Origin: JABWAM01 sp964653025
Lineage (GTDB): Bacteria; Verrucomicrobiota; Verrucomicrobiia; JABWAM01
Assembly (NCBI GenBank): GCA_964653025.1
Contig: CAZZBZ010000004.1
Location: forward strand, 1 to 64,000
Length of the DNA stretch: 64,000 nucleotides
Direction of reading: 5' to 3'
The translations under genes and the position numbers were made by a program. The notes below the pieces were generated by a model, which did no database searches, had not been told where the DNA came from, and worked only from the letters and a program-made list of their open reading frames with translations. Of this stretch, positions 46,110-54,894 are shown piece by piece (position 1 is the stretch's first letter; each line of letters starts with the position of its first letter).

Positions 46110-46291
46110 GTCTTCCTCCGATCCGTGTCCATCCGTGGCTTCTGATTCTGCCTCTGAACTCCCCTTGCCAAATCAACCCCTTCGCGGTCCGCTTTGCCTT
46201 TTTCGGATGGACACGCGCACACCGCCGGGCGGATATAGGGACGGTCTTCGCGAATCCCAAATCACGTTTTTAAAAAACAGGAGCACTCCCT

Positions 46292-47530
46292 ATGAAAAGC
46301 CATAAGAAATCCATGACGCGTCGTGACTTCTTCCGGGCCGCCGGCGTGGCGGGCCTCGGAACCGTGCTCCTTCCCCGCATGGCGTGGGGACAAGATCCCG
46401 CGCCGGCCACGGGGGCCACCCCTGCCGCCGCGGGCACTGCCGCGGTCGTCGCCGCGGCCATGTTGCGCCGCAAGTTTGGCAAAACCGGCGTCGAGGTTCC
46501 GATCCTCTCGATGGGCGGGATGTACGACATCCCGAACAACCAGCACATGCTCCGCCAAGCCATCGACCTCGGCGTCACCTACTGGGACACCGCCGCGGGC
46601 TACAGCAACGGCCAGAGCGAGGTTGGCATCGGGATGTTCTTTGAGAAGAACCCCGACGAGCGAAAAAACATCTTCCTCGTATCGAAGGCCTCGGGCGGCC
46701 CGACCCCGGACGCGATGACACGCCTCCTCAACCAGTCGCTCGAGCGGATGAAGACCGACCACGTGGACCTCTACTTCATGCACGGGATGAGCGGTATCGC
46801 CCAGGTGGACAAGCCGGAGATCAAGGCGTGGGCCGAGAACGCGAAGAAGGAGGGCAAGATCAAGCTCTTCGGCTTCAGCACCCACAGCAACATGGAGCAA
46901 TGTCTCATGGGCGCCTCCAAGCTCGGTTGGATCGACGGGATGATGATCACCTACAGCTACCGCAATATGAACACGCCGGAGATGAAGGCCGCGATCGACG
47001 CCGGCATCGCCGCCGGCATCGGCCTCACCGCGATGAAAACCCAGGGCAAGGGCCCCGCGGACGATTCCGCGCTCGGCACGTTCACCCAGAAGGGTTTCAC
47101 CCCGGGCCAGGCGAAGCTCAAGGCCGTTTGGGAGAATCCGCAGATCTCCGCGATCTGCTCGCAGATGCCGAACGTGAAACTCCTCAAGGAGAACGCCGCC
47201 GCGGCGATGGACAAGACCCAGCTCGCCGGGGCCGACCGCGCCGCGCTCGCGCGCCACGCGGAGGACAACTGCGAGGGCTTCTGCGCGGGCTGCCGTCACC
47301 TCTGCGAGGGGGCAATCGCCGCCGCCGCGCCCGTGCAGGACGTGATGCGCTACCTCATGTATCACCGCCATTACGGGATGCAGGGCGAGGCGCGCGCGAT
47401 GTTCGCCTCCCTGCCCGCCGACGTGCGCGACCGCCTCGCAGCGCTCAACTACTCCGCCGCCGAGCGTGCGTGTCCCCATCACCTCCCCATCGCAAGCCTC
47501 ATGCGCGAAGCCTCCGGCCTCCTCGCTTAA
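46292..47530 (+). CDS. Tat-exported aldo/keto reductase with C-terminal cysteine cluster
   Basis: A 412-residue protein with a twin-arginine signal (TRRDFFRAAGVAGLGTVLLP), then an aldo/keto-reductase TIM barrel. The catalytic tetrad is visible as Asp in YWDTAAGYS, Tyr in the same motif, Lys in LVSKASG and His in YFMHGMSG. The C-terminal 100 residues contain CEGFCAGCRHLCE and ACPHHLPI, a cysteine pattern usual in the Fe-S-associated AKR branch (compare PRK-type oxidoreductases with a 4Fe-4S tail). Export to the periplasm is uncommon for AKRs. AGGAG lies 9 bases before the ATG. Its position after the polyferredoxin cluster may mean it receives electrons from it. Confidence 0.85.
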   Translation: MKSHKKSMTRRDFFRAAGVAGLGTVLLPRMAWGQDPAPATGATPAAAGTAAVVAAAMLRRKFGKTGVEVPILSMGGMYDIPNNQHMLRQAIDLGVTYWDTAAGYSNGQSEVGIGMFFEKNPDERKNIFLVSKASGGPTPDAMTRLLNQSLERMKTDHVDLYFMHGMSGIAQVDKPEIKAWAENAKKEGKIKLFGFSTHSNMEQCLMGASKLGWIDGMMITYSYRNMNTPEMKAAIDAGIAAGIGLTAMKTQGKGPADDSALGTFTQKGFTPGQAKLKAVWENPQISAICSQMPNVKLLKENAAAAMDKTQLAGADRAALARHAEDNCEGFCAGCRHLCEGAIAAAAPVQDVMRYLMYHRHYGMQGEARAMFASLPADVRDRLAALNYSAAERACPHHLPIASLMREASGLLA

Positions 47531-47619
47531 GGATTCCGCTAAAAATCACGGGGAACATTATTTCTGTTGCACGTGCCGCAACCATATCGAAGAAGCGGAT
47601 AACAGATTTTCTGTTGCCC

Positions 47620-48456
47620 ATGGCACCTCCTCACTCCCTTGGTGTGCGGATTTTTTTTCGGGCCCGGGGACTCATGCTCTCCCTCCTCAGTATTTACGCC
47701 ATGCTCGGGGTGGCGCTCTGGCTGCTCGGTGACCGCCTCGCGCACCACCCACCCCACGGCGAAGCGAAGCGCCTGCCCGAAGAGATCGCCCTCCGCGCGT
47801 CGGACGGCGTGGCGCTCTCGGGCGTGTGGCTCCCCAACCCCTCGGCGGATGCGACGCTTCTCCTCAGCCACGGCAACGGCGAAAACCTCGACCACCTGCA
47901 TTCGTTTCTCGGCGAGCTCCACGACGCAGGCTTCTCCGTCTTCTCATACGACTATCGAGGCTATGGCCGGAGCGAGGGACGACCCACCGAAAAAGGAGTC
48001 TACCGCGACATCGAAGCCGCATGGCGTCACCTCACCGGATCGCTCGGTGTGCCGCCCTCCCGTGTCATTCTCCTCGGCCGCTCGATCGGGAGCGGACCGA
48101 CCCTCTGGCTTGCCTCCCGTGAAAAGCCCGGTGGGGTGATCCTCGAAAGCGCCTTCACCAGCGGCCAGCGGACGCTCTTCCCCGTCCCGATCTTTCCCTT
48201 CGACCAGTTCCCCAACCTGAAACGGGTCCGGGACCTCCACTGCCCCCTCCTTGTCATCCACGGCCTGAACGACCGCATCATCCCCGTCCGCCACGGTCGG
48301 GAGTTGTTCGCCGCGGCACCGGAGCCGAAGTTCGCCCTCTGGGTCGAGGGTGCCGATCACAACGATGTTTCCGGCGTTGCCCCCGAACTCTATTTGAAAG
48401 CGTTGCGGGATTTTGGCAAAAGGGTGGTGGGCGCGGCCGACCGCCCCTCCTTGTGA
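47620..48456 (+). CDS. Alpha/beta hydrolase (ABHD17/BEM46-like)
   Basis: A 278-residue hydrolase with one N-terminal membrane segment (about 18-38). The nucleophile elbow is GRSIGSG, the acid is in GLNDRIIP and the histidine in GADHNDV. HGNGENLDH and YDYRGYGRSEGRPTE are the oxyanion and family motifs of ABHD17/BEM46-like enzymes, which cleave acyl groups from lipids or proteins. The stop overlaps the start of the acyltransferase/ligase gene in GTGA, so the two are translationally coupled and may act on the same acyl pool. Confidence 0.85.
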   Translation: MAPPHSLGVRIFFRARGLMLSLLSIYAMLGVALWLLGDRLAHHPPHGEAKRLPEEIALRASDGVALSGVWLPNPSADATLLLSHGNGENLDHLHSFLGELHDAGFSVFSYDYRGYGRSEGRPTEKGVYRDIEAAWRHLTGSLGVPPSRVILLGRSIGSGPTLWLASREKPGGVILESAFTSGQRTLFPVPIFPFDQFPNLKRVRDLHCPLLVIHGLNDRIIPVRHGRELFAAAPEPKFALWVEGADHNDVSGVAPELYLKALRDFGKRVVGAADRPSL

Positions 48457-50642
48457 CCTCCGCCCTTCGCCTCGCACTCAGCTTATACCGCCGCTTCCTC
48501 CTGCGTTTCCGGGTCATCGGGGCCACGCGCCTTCCCGACGGCCCCGCCCTCCTCGTCGCCAACCGCGCCTCGGCGCTCGACGCCCTCGTCCTTTCCACCG
48601 TCTTCCCCCGCCCCGTGATCCTCGTCGGAGGCCCCGCCCGCCCGAAAGGCGTTCTCCAGCAAACCCTCGCAGACCTCCTCGACCTCCGCACGACCGGGGA
48701 AGACCCCCTCGCCGACCTTGAGAAGGCCGCCCACGAAGCGATCGCGGGGCGCGCCCTCGTCCTCGTCCTTGCCGACCCCCAACCCACCCATCCGCCCTGC
48801 CCCTTCGAACTCCGCGACGGCGTGAAACTGGCCGCGCAACAGAAGCTGCTCCCGGTCGTGCCCGTAAACACCGACTCGTTCTGGGCCGGAACCCTCCGCT
48901 TTCTCCGCGGCCTGTCCCCGTGCCATTTTGCCGGCGCCTGCCGACGGGCCACGATCCGCGTCGGCAAGGTCCTCCCCGCGGGCAGAGCGAGTTTCCCGAT
49001 CCTGCGCCAGGAACTCACCGACCTCGACGAGTTCGGGCTCGCGGCACGCACCGAGATCAATGGTCACCTCGCGTGGTCCTGCCTCGTCTCGCTCTCTCGC
49101 AAGCCGTGGCGCGAGTTCATCGTGGACCGCGTGCCCACCCGCAGGGCCCTCTCCCGGGGGAAGACGCTCGCGGTCGCCATCGCCCTCTCCCGCCGCTGGC
49201 GGCACTCGCTCCCCGGACGACGCGTTGGCGTCGTGCTCCCCCCCGGCCTCGGGGCCACCGTGGCCAATCTCGCCCTCATCCTCGCGCGCCGCGTGCCGGT
49301 CAACCTCAACTTCACACTCGGGGCCGAGGCCGTGCGCGCCTGTTTCCGCAAGGCCGGCATGCGCCGCCTCGTCAGCGCGGGCGCGCTCCGCGAGCGCTTC
49401 CCGAACTTCCCCTGGCCCGCCGACACCCTCGATATCTCCGCCGAGATCCGCGCCTGCCCGCGCGCCGCCATCCTCTTCTGGTTGGTCCTCGTCTGGATCC
49501 TACCCGCGCGCCTCCTCGCCGCGCTGCTCCGCGTGCCGCGCACCGGCGGGCGCGAGGAGGCCGCCCTTCTCTTCACCAGTGGCAGCGCCGGGGAACCCAA
49601 GGGGGTCGCCCTCACCCACCGCAACATCCTGGGCAATGTCGGCCAGGTCGCCGCGGTCGGCTTCATCCATGAAACCGACACGATGCTCGCCTCGCTCCCC
49701 GTCTTCCACAGCTTCGGGTTCACCGTCACCCTCTGGTACCCCGTCCTCCGCGGCGTACGGATGGTCACCGTCCCCTCCCCGCTCGAGGTGAAGACGATCG
49801 CGGAGGCCATCCATGACGAGAAGGTCACCCTCTCCTTCGGCACCTCCACCTTCCTGCGCCCCTACCTCAAGCGCGCGGAACGCTCCCAGCTCGCCTCCCT
49901 CCGCTTCGTGGTCGCCGGCGCCGAGAAGCTCGCCCCCGACCTCGGGCGCTCGTTTGAGGAAACCTTCGGCGTCCGCATCCTCGAGGGTTACGGCCTCACC
50001 GAGACCACCCCCGTCGCCAGCGTAAACCTCCCCGACCCCGTGGACATGACCCGCAAGACGAGCCCCGGCTGGAAGCTCGGCTCCGTCGGCTGGCTCCTCC
50101 CCGGCGTCACCGCGCGGATCGTCCATCCCGAGACCGGTGCCCAACTCGACCCAACCGCCACCGGCATGCTCTGGCTCCGCGGGGTCAATGTTTTCGAGGG
50201 GTACCTCGGCGACGTCGAACGCTCCCGCCAGGTCCTTCGCAACGGGTGGTTCATCACGGGCGACATCGCCCGCTTCGACGAGGACGGCTTCCTTTTCATC
50301 GAGGGCCGCCTCTCCCGCTTTTCCAAAATCGGCGGCGAGATGGTCCCGCACGGCACCATCGAGCAAAAGATCATCGACCTCTTCGGCGAGCGCGATGCCG
50401 AGCAGCAACCCTTCGCCGTGGTCGGCGTGCGCGACGCAACCAAGGGGGAGGCCCTCGTCCTCCTCGCCGCGCACGAGATCACCACGGATCAGGTGCGAGA
50501 GAAGCTTCTCGCCGCGGGGTTTCCCCCGCTCTGGGTCCCGCGGTACCTCTGCCGGGTCGGGAAGATCCCCACGCTCACCTCCGGCAAGCTCGATGTCCGG
50601 GCCTGCGAGGAACTCGCCCGCAAGGCGCACCCTCCGGGCTGA
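48453..50642 (+). CDS. Acyltransferase-AMP ligase fusion (Aas-like) with altered acyltransferase motif
   Basis: A 729-residue protein with the layout of Aas (2-acylglycerophosphoethanolamine acyltransferase/acyl-ACP synthetase). Residues about 1-210 are a PlsC-like domain, and about 230-729 an AMP-binding ligase with TSGSAGEPKGVALTHRN, EGYGLTETTP and GWFITGDIARFDEDG. The PlsC HX4D motif, usually NHxSxLD, reads NRASALD, so the catalytic histidine is replaced by arginine. The ligase half looks intact. The GTG start overlaps the upstream hydrolase by four bases. Likely involved in phospholipid remodelling. Confidence 0.85.
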   Translation: MTSALRLALSLYRRFLLRFRVIGATRLPDGPALLVANRASALDALVLSTVFPRPVILVGGPARPKGVLQQTLADLLDLRTTGEDPLADLEKAAHEAIAGRALVLVLADPQPTHPPCPFELRDGVKLAAQQKLLPVVPVNTDSFWAGTLRFLRGLSPCHFAGACRRATIRVGKVLPAGRASFPILRQELTDLDEFGLAARTEINGHLAWSCLVSLSRKPWREFIVDRVPTRRALSRGKTLAVAIALSRRWRHSLPGRRVGVVLPPGLGATVANLALILARRVPVNLNFTLGAEAVRACFRKAGMRRLVSAGALRERFPNFPWPADTLDISAEIRACPRAAILFWLVLVWILPARLLAALLRVPRTGGREEAALLFTSGSAGEPKGVALTHRNILGNVGQVAAVGFIHETDTMLASLPVFHSFGFTVTLWYPVLRGVRMVTVPSPLEVKTIAEAIHDEKVTLSFGTSTFLRPYLKRAERSQLASLRFVVAGAEKLAPDLGRSFEETFGVRILEGYGLTETTPVASVNLPDPVDMTRKTSPGWKLGSVGWLLPGVTARIVHPETGAQLDPTATGMLWLRGVNVFEGYLGDVERSRQVLRNGWFITGDIARFDEDGFLFIEGRLSRFSKIGGEMVPHGTIEQKIIDLFGERDAEQQPFAVVGVRDATKGEALVLLAAHEITTDQVREKLLAAGFPPLWVPRYLCRVGKIPTLTSGKLDVRACEELARKAHPPG

Positions 50643-50666
50643 GTGAGGCTGGAGGATGGAGGATTC

Positions 50667-50775
50667 ATCGGGGAGCACACGCGGCCCGCGTGTTGAGGTG
50701 GGCGACCCGCCCGCCTCGTCCGAAGATCGATTCGGCGAGCCGCCGAATCGCGCACGCGAGCCGCGTGCACTCCCC
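50667..50775. repeat. Multi-hairpin repeat, family A, copy 2
   Basis: The left arm ATCGGGGAGCACACGC (50667-50682) and right arm CGCGTGCACTCCCC (50763-50775 region) repeat the outer ends of the copy at 12391. The middle stem-loop GATTCGGCGAG..CCGCCGAATC (50729-50749) has the same GGCGAGCCGCC core as the first copy, with changed but still paired outer bases. An inner ACGCGG-CC-CGCGT hairpin is also shared in form. It fills the 248-base gap between two convergent genes. Confidence 0.78.
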
Positions 50776-50890
50776 AGAACGTCATCGAGTGCATCGGTGC
50801 TCCACCGATGGGTGGGGATGGTCTCGCTCTGGAGAAGCCGCTTGCGCGAGGATCAGGACTGCCCGACGCCCCCGTCGCCCGACTTTCCGC

Positions 50891-51979
50891 CTACTTCGCG
50901 AGGAACGCGCGGATCTTCTCGCAGACGTAGTCCACCTCGGGCTGCGTGATGGACGGGAAGATGGGCAGCGACAGGATCCGGTTCACGAGCTTTTCGGTGA
51001 CCGGCAGCTTCGGGAGATCCTTGTAGAGCGAGGTCATCGCCGGCTGCTGGTGGTTCGGCACGGGATAGTGGACGCCGGTCCCAATCCCCTGCTCCTTGAG
51101 GAACTTCGCCATCTCCTCGCGCTTCTCCACCTGGACGACGAACATGTGGTAGACAGGGACGCAGCCGGGTTTCTCAATTGGCAGTTGCACCTGGGGGAGG
51201 CCCTTGAGCCGCTCGCGGTACCAGCCCACTGCCACGCGGCGCTTCGCGTTGAAGGCGTCGAGGTGCTTGAGCTGCTCGCGGCCCACCGCCGCCTGGATCT
51301 CGTTGAACCGCATGTTGAACCCAACGATCTCGTGGAGGTACTTGTCCTTGCGCCCGTGGTTGCGGAGCATCTTCACCCGCTCCGCGATCGCGTCGTCGTT
51401 GAGCGTGAGGCAGCCGCCGTCGCCGAAGACCGTGAGGTTCTTCGAGGGATAGAAAGAGAAGGCACCGAAGGTCCCGAAGCTCCCGACCCGCCCGCCGTTC
51501 CAGGTCGCCCCGTGCGCCTGGGCGCAGTCCTCGATCCAGAAAAAGCCCTTCTTCTCCGCGATCGCCTTGATGCGGGCGATGTCCGCGGGATGCCCGTAGA
51601 GGTGCACCGGGATCATCCCGACCGTGCGCGACGTGATCTTCGACTCGAGGTCCGCGATGTCCACCGTATAGGTCTCGTCCACGTCCACGAAGACCGGCTT
51701 CGCGCCCGCATGGACGATCGGCTCGATGCTCGGGAACGCCGTGTGCGAGGGCACGAGGATCTCGTCGCCCGGCTTGAGCTTCAGCGAGAGGAGCAGGAGA
51801 TGGACCGCCGAGGTCCAGTTCGAGGAAAGGACGCAGTGTTTCGTGCCGGTGTAGGTCGCGAGTTCCTTCTCAAACGCCTTGCACTCCGCGCCGAGAATGA
51901 AGTTCTCAGAATCCACCGCAGCGAGGATGCGGTCCTTGATGGTCTGGTCAATGTAAACGCGGGACAGGGGGATTTTCAC
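50891..51979 (-). CDS. DegT/DnrJ/EryC1/StrS aminotransferase
   Basis: A 362-residue PLP-dependent sugar aminotransferase. The catalytic Lys is in GAFSFYPSKNLTVFGDGG, the cofactor-binding WIEDCAQAHGA and LSSNWTSAVHLLLLSLKLKP segments are present, and the C-terminus has GIGTGVHYPVPNHQQPAM. These enzymes make amino-sugar nucleotides for surface polysaccharides, and some are regulators. GTG at 51979 gives the family N-terminus KIPLSRVYID; ATG codons at 52030 and 52042 would add residues with no support. No other NDP-sugar genes are adjacent, so the substrate is open. Confidence 0.88.
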   Translation of the reverse strand: MKIPLSRVYIDQTIKDRILAAVDSENFILGAECKAFEKELATYTGTKHCVLSSNWTSAVHLLLLSLKLKPGDEILVPSHTAFPSIEPIVHAGAKPVFVDVDETYTVDIADLESKITSRTVGMIPVHLYGHPADIARIKAIAEKKGFFWIEDCAQAHGATWNGGRVGSFGTFGAFSFYPSKNLTVFGDGGCLTLNDDAIAERVKMLRNHGRKDKYLHEIVGFNMRFNEIQAAVGREQLKHLDAFNAKRRVAVGWYRERLKGLPQVQLPIEKPGCVPVYHMFVVQVEKREEMAKFLKEQGIGTGVHYPVPNHQQPAMTSLYKDLPKLPVTEKLVNRILSLPIFPSITQPEVDYVCEKIRAFLAK

Positions 51980-52061
51980 GGGCGCCTTGTATAAGGGGGA
52001 ACGGGGCTTGCCGCAAGCCCCATCAGCCATCTCCAAATTCATCCATAGAGCCGCCCTGGGC

Positions 52062-53117
52062 TCACAATCCGTGCTCGATCGCCGCCTCGCGCAGGGCGAG
52101 AAAGTTCTCGAGCGGCACATCCTCGTGAAGTTCGGTGGATGACCCGACCATCAACCGCCCACCCGCGCCCTCGATCGCTCGGTGAACGGCATCCTTCACC
52201 TCCTGCGGTTTGCCAAACGGCAGGAGCTGGGAGACGTCGATGCCTCCCGCAAGGAAGAGATGCGGGTGCCGGCGATGGATCTCCGCGACGTCCATCCCCG
52301 CGAGAACCTCGATCGGGTTGAGCCCGTCGATCCCCGCCTCCACGAGCCCATCGAGGATCGGATAGAGGTTTCCGTCGGAGTGGAAGAGCACCTTGATCCC
52401 CTTGCGATGATAGGCCGCGGTCACGCGAGCAAGGCGGGCGAAGTAGTGCTTCTTGAACCACGCCGGGGCCAGGAGCGGCCCCGACTTGAACGCGATGTCG
52501 TCTCCCGCGAACACGGCCTCGATCCCGTGGCCCTCGGGAAGATGTTCGATCCACGACACCGATTCCACCGTCTGCCGTTCGAGGACCTCGTCAATGATCT
52601 CCGGGCAGTCCGCAAGGTAGTAGGAAAAGTCCTCCAGCCCCACTTCCCCGTAGGCACCCATCAGGCCAACCCCGCGCCCGGATGGGAAGAAGAACACCTC
52701 GCCGAGCCGGCGGCGATGGTCCGCCACGGAGGCCAGGAAATCCTCCATATCCCGCGCCTTCTCCTTCGTCCAGGCCGGATCGAAGGCGTCAAGTTCCTTC
52801 CTTTTGGCGGCCGCGTAGGCATCCGAGTCCGCGTAGTGCGCGTGCTCGTGCCAGACCGTCCAACGAAACTGCCGCAGTTGCCGCCCGTTGGGCCGGACAC
52901 CCGTCCGCTCGCGCTCGGGCAGCCGAACGCTTGGTCGCGTAGCATCCACCGCCGGGGCAAAGGCGCGGAAGACGACCTCCCGCGCATTTTGAAAATCGAG
53001 TTTCTCCCCGGCAAAATGGCTGATCACCGCGTCGTTTCGAAGCAGTTCATAGATCGGGGTGCGATCCGGCTTCTCTCCGCGCAACACCGCGCGGACGCGT
53101 TGGAGGGAGTCCTTCAT
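52062..53117 (-). CDS. UroD-fold protein without the zinc cysteine
   Basis: A 351-residue member of the uroporphyrinogen decarboxylase superfamily. The barrel elements GIKVLFHSDGNLYPILDGLVE and NPIEVLAGMDVAEIHRR are typical, and the C-terminus ends in VGSSTELHEDVPLENF. Where the methyltransferase branch has HxC, this protein has HSD, so the zinc site is probably absent or different. It also lacks the N-terminal arginines of true HemE. It differs in this from the paralogue at 24632. It lies 83 bases after the DegT gene on the same strand. Its reaction is unknown. Confidence 0.7.
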   Translation of the reverse strand: MKDSLQRVRAVLRGEKPDRTPIYELLRNDAVISHFAGEKLDFQNAREVVFRAFAPAVDATRPSVRLPERERTGVRPNGRQLRQFRWTVWHEHAHYADSDAYAAAKRKELDAFDPAWTKEKARDMEDFLASVADHRRRLGEVFFFPSGRGVGLMGAYGEVGLEDFSYYLADCPEIIDEVLERQTVESVSWIEHLPEGHGIEAVFAGDDIAFKSGPLLAPAWFKKHYFARLARVTAAYHRKGIKVLFHSDGNLYPILDGLVEAGIDGLNPIEVLAGMDVAEIHRRHPHLFLAGGIDVSQLLPFGKPQEVKDAVHRAIEGAGGRLMVGSSTELHEDVPLENFLALREAAIEHGL

Positions 53118-53199
53118 GCGGCACCAAGTTTTACCGCCAAACGGTGTTCCCAACAATTACAATCGCCTCGCGTCACGCTCAAACCCTTGTCCTTTCCGC

Positions 53200-53778
53200 T
53201 CATGCCCCCCTGTCGCCGGTGGCTGTTCGATCGAGCTCCGCGTCGGCCACATGGGCGTATTGGGCCGAGAGGAAGGAGTGCGTTCCGTGGACACAATCCT
53301 TCGCGGCATTCATGGTCGAGAGATACTTCCGCACCGCACCGGCATATCGCGGATCGCCGAGGATCTGCGAGGCCTTGACCATACTGAAGAGGGCGGCGGC
53401 CCCGATGAGCGTGTAGGGCGTCCCCTTCGACCCCCCGTTGAGCCAGATACCGTCGGCGGGTTGAAGCCGAAGCATGAGGTCGGCCCACCGCCGCAGCCGA
53501 TCGCAAAAATCGGACGGCCGCCGATCATCGCGAATCGCCCACTCGAGAAACGCCAGCGGCGCGAGCAGCCCGCTCCCAAAGCTGATGCTCTCGGGGCCCG
53601 TCAGACAGCTCGTGCCCGACATCGTTCCGGCCCCCGCCTGCCCCCCGAACCCGCCGTCGGGAAGCTGTGTCGCCAGGAGGCGCCCCGCCGTCTGGCGCGC
53701 GAAGTCCAGATAGAGCGGCTCCGCCGTGTAGTCCCACAACGCCATCAGGCACGTCAAAGGGTAGGCGTCGCGCCCCAG
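53200..53778 (-). pseudogene. C-terminal remnant of an alpha/alpha-toroid protein
   Basis: From a stop codon at 53779-53781 the frame reads LGRDAYPLTCLMALWDYTAE and continues to MNAAKDCVHGTHSFLSAQYA near the end. The pattern of repeated helices with glycine-rich turns (QLPDGGFGGQAGAGTMSG, LSFGSGLLAPL-like) suggests the C-terminal half of a six-hairpin glycosidase or similar. The N-terminal part is missing, and AT-rich sequence lies at the break. It may still be translated from an internal TTG, but looks like a truncated gene. Confidence 0.5.
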
Positions 53779-53868
53779 TCAATCCGATTTTTAGAATATT
53801 TTTCAAATTTTCACGTTCATCAAGATCGGCCAAACCGCCGCGAATGGGGCAGCAGTCCAGAAGGGTGG

Positions 53869-54894
53869 CTACAGGCGACCAAGGAGTTTGGCGATGTCCG
53901 AGAGAAAGACCGGGAGATATGCCTCCGCAAGGTGCTGGCGGTCGTCGGAAAGTGCGGCGGCGAAGCCCGCTCGCTCGATGGCGGGACGCACCTCAACCAT
54001 GAGTTGGCGAAGGACCGAGGATTGCATCGGGGGATCGAGCGAGAGCAAGCCGGGTTCCTCGAGTTTGAGCCAGATCCTTTCCAGAGCGCGGAAGAGCGGG
54101 GGCCAGGTGACCCAGCGCGGATACGGCTCGATCCGGTTAAGGAGTGCCCACCAAGGGTCCGGCTTGATCCAGTACCGCTTCTCGCGCTTCGAGAGGTCCA
54201 CGCGAAGATGCACGATGCCGGATTGGCTCATGTCCACGAGAGTCGTCTGGACGGCTCGCTCGAAGTAATAGGCCTCCCGCGAAATCTCGGAGGGGTGGGC
54301 GGATTCGTGGGTAAGAAGGTAAAGCAGCGTCTCGCAGCGGCTGTTGACGCCGATCAGGGCGCGAAGTTGGAGCACGAGATTGGCGCGTTCCGTGGGACGA
54401 AACGGTTGCGAGTAGCCCCGCAGCCGCGGGGGTCCACGGCGAAATCCGTAGCGGGCGAAATGGGGGTCCGGCGCGCCGATTGCGGGAGAGGGACGACCGT
54501 CACCCAGAGAGAACAGAGGTTCCAGGTCCGCCGTAGGTTCCGGGGGTTCGGCAAGTTGCTTCCACTTGGTGACCTCGGTGCCCTTGGCGAGCCAACCGGC
54601 AAGGGCGGCCAGCACCCGGCCACCGGCGAATCCCTCCTTGGTGAGGATGCGCTTGAGACGCTGGATGTTGAGGCGACGCCCGTTGATTTGAAGCCAATCG
54701 AGGACTTCGTCGAACACGCGGGCATCATGGCGCCCCAAGGTGCAGGTCAGGAGCAAGAGGGCCTCCGGATCAATGATCCAAGAATCGCCCCCCGAGATGT
54801 TCCCCGCCACGCCGAGCGCCGACCATTGGCGCCAGACGAAGTTCAGCAGGTGCTCGCAGTATTGGCGCTTAAAGTCGGAGAGTGACGGATTCAT
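53869..54894 (-). CDS. Unknown protein with winged-helix-like middle region
   Basis: A 341-residue protein I cannot name. Residues about 80-105 (DWLQINGRRLNIQRLKRIL) and 195-250 (LLYLLTHESAHPSEISREAY, then VDMSQSGIVHLRVDLSKREKRYWI) look like winged-helix DNA-binding segments. The surroundings are rich in Trp, Arg and Pro. Proteins of this style sometimes pair with nucleotidyltransferases in toxin-antitoxin loci, but none is adjacent here. A 7-base inverted repeat lies 70 bases upstream and could be an operator. The start at 54894 is preferred over 54933. It is in a short accessory patch with other toxin-like genes. Confidence 0.6.
   Translation of the reverse strand: MNPSLSDFKRQYCEHLLNFVWRQWSALGVAGNISGGDSWIIDPEALLLLTCTLGRHDARVFDEVLDWLQINGRRLNIQRLKRILTKEGFAGGRVLAALAGWLAKGTEVTKWKQLAEPPEPTADLEPLFSLGDGRPSPAIGAPDPHFARYGFRRGPPRLRGYSQPFRPTERANLVLQLRALIGVNSRCETLLYLLTHESAHPSEISREAYYFERAVQTTLVDMSQSGIVHLRVDLSKREKRYWIKPDPWWALLNRIEPYPRWVTWPPLFRALERIWLKLEEPGLLSLDPPMQSSVLRQLMVEVRPAIERAGFAAALSDDRQHLAEAYLPVFLSDIAKLLGRL

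Larger units (their letters stand above)
45607..46148. repeat. Inverted repeats flanking the GxxExxY gene
   Basis: The left copy, 45607-45635, starts GAATCAGAAGCCACGGATG; the right copy, 46121-46148, is its reverse complement apart from one substitution and one extra base. They enclose the GxxExxY gene and two internal hairpins (45648-45677, 46081-46109). No transposase is present. The layout recalls a small non-autonomous mobile unit, but target-site duplications were not identified. Confidence 0.7.
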
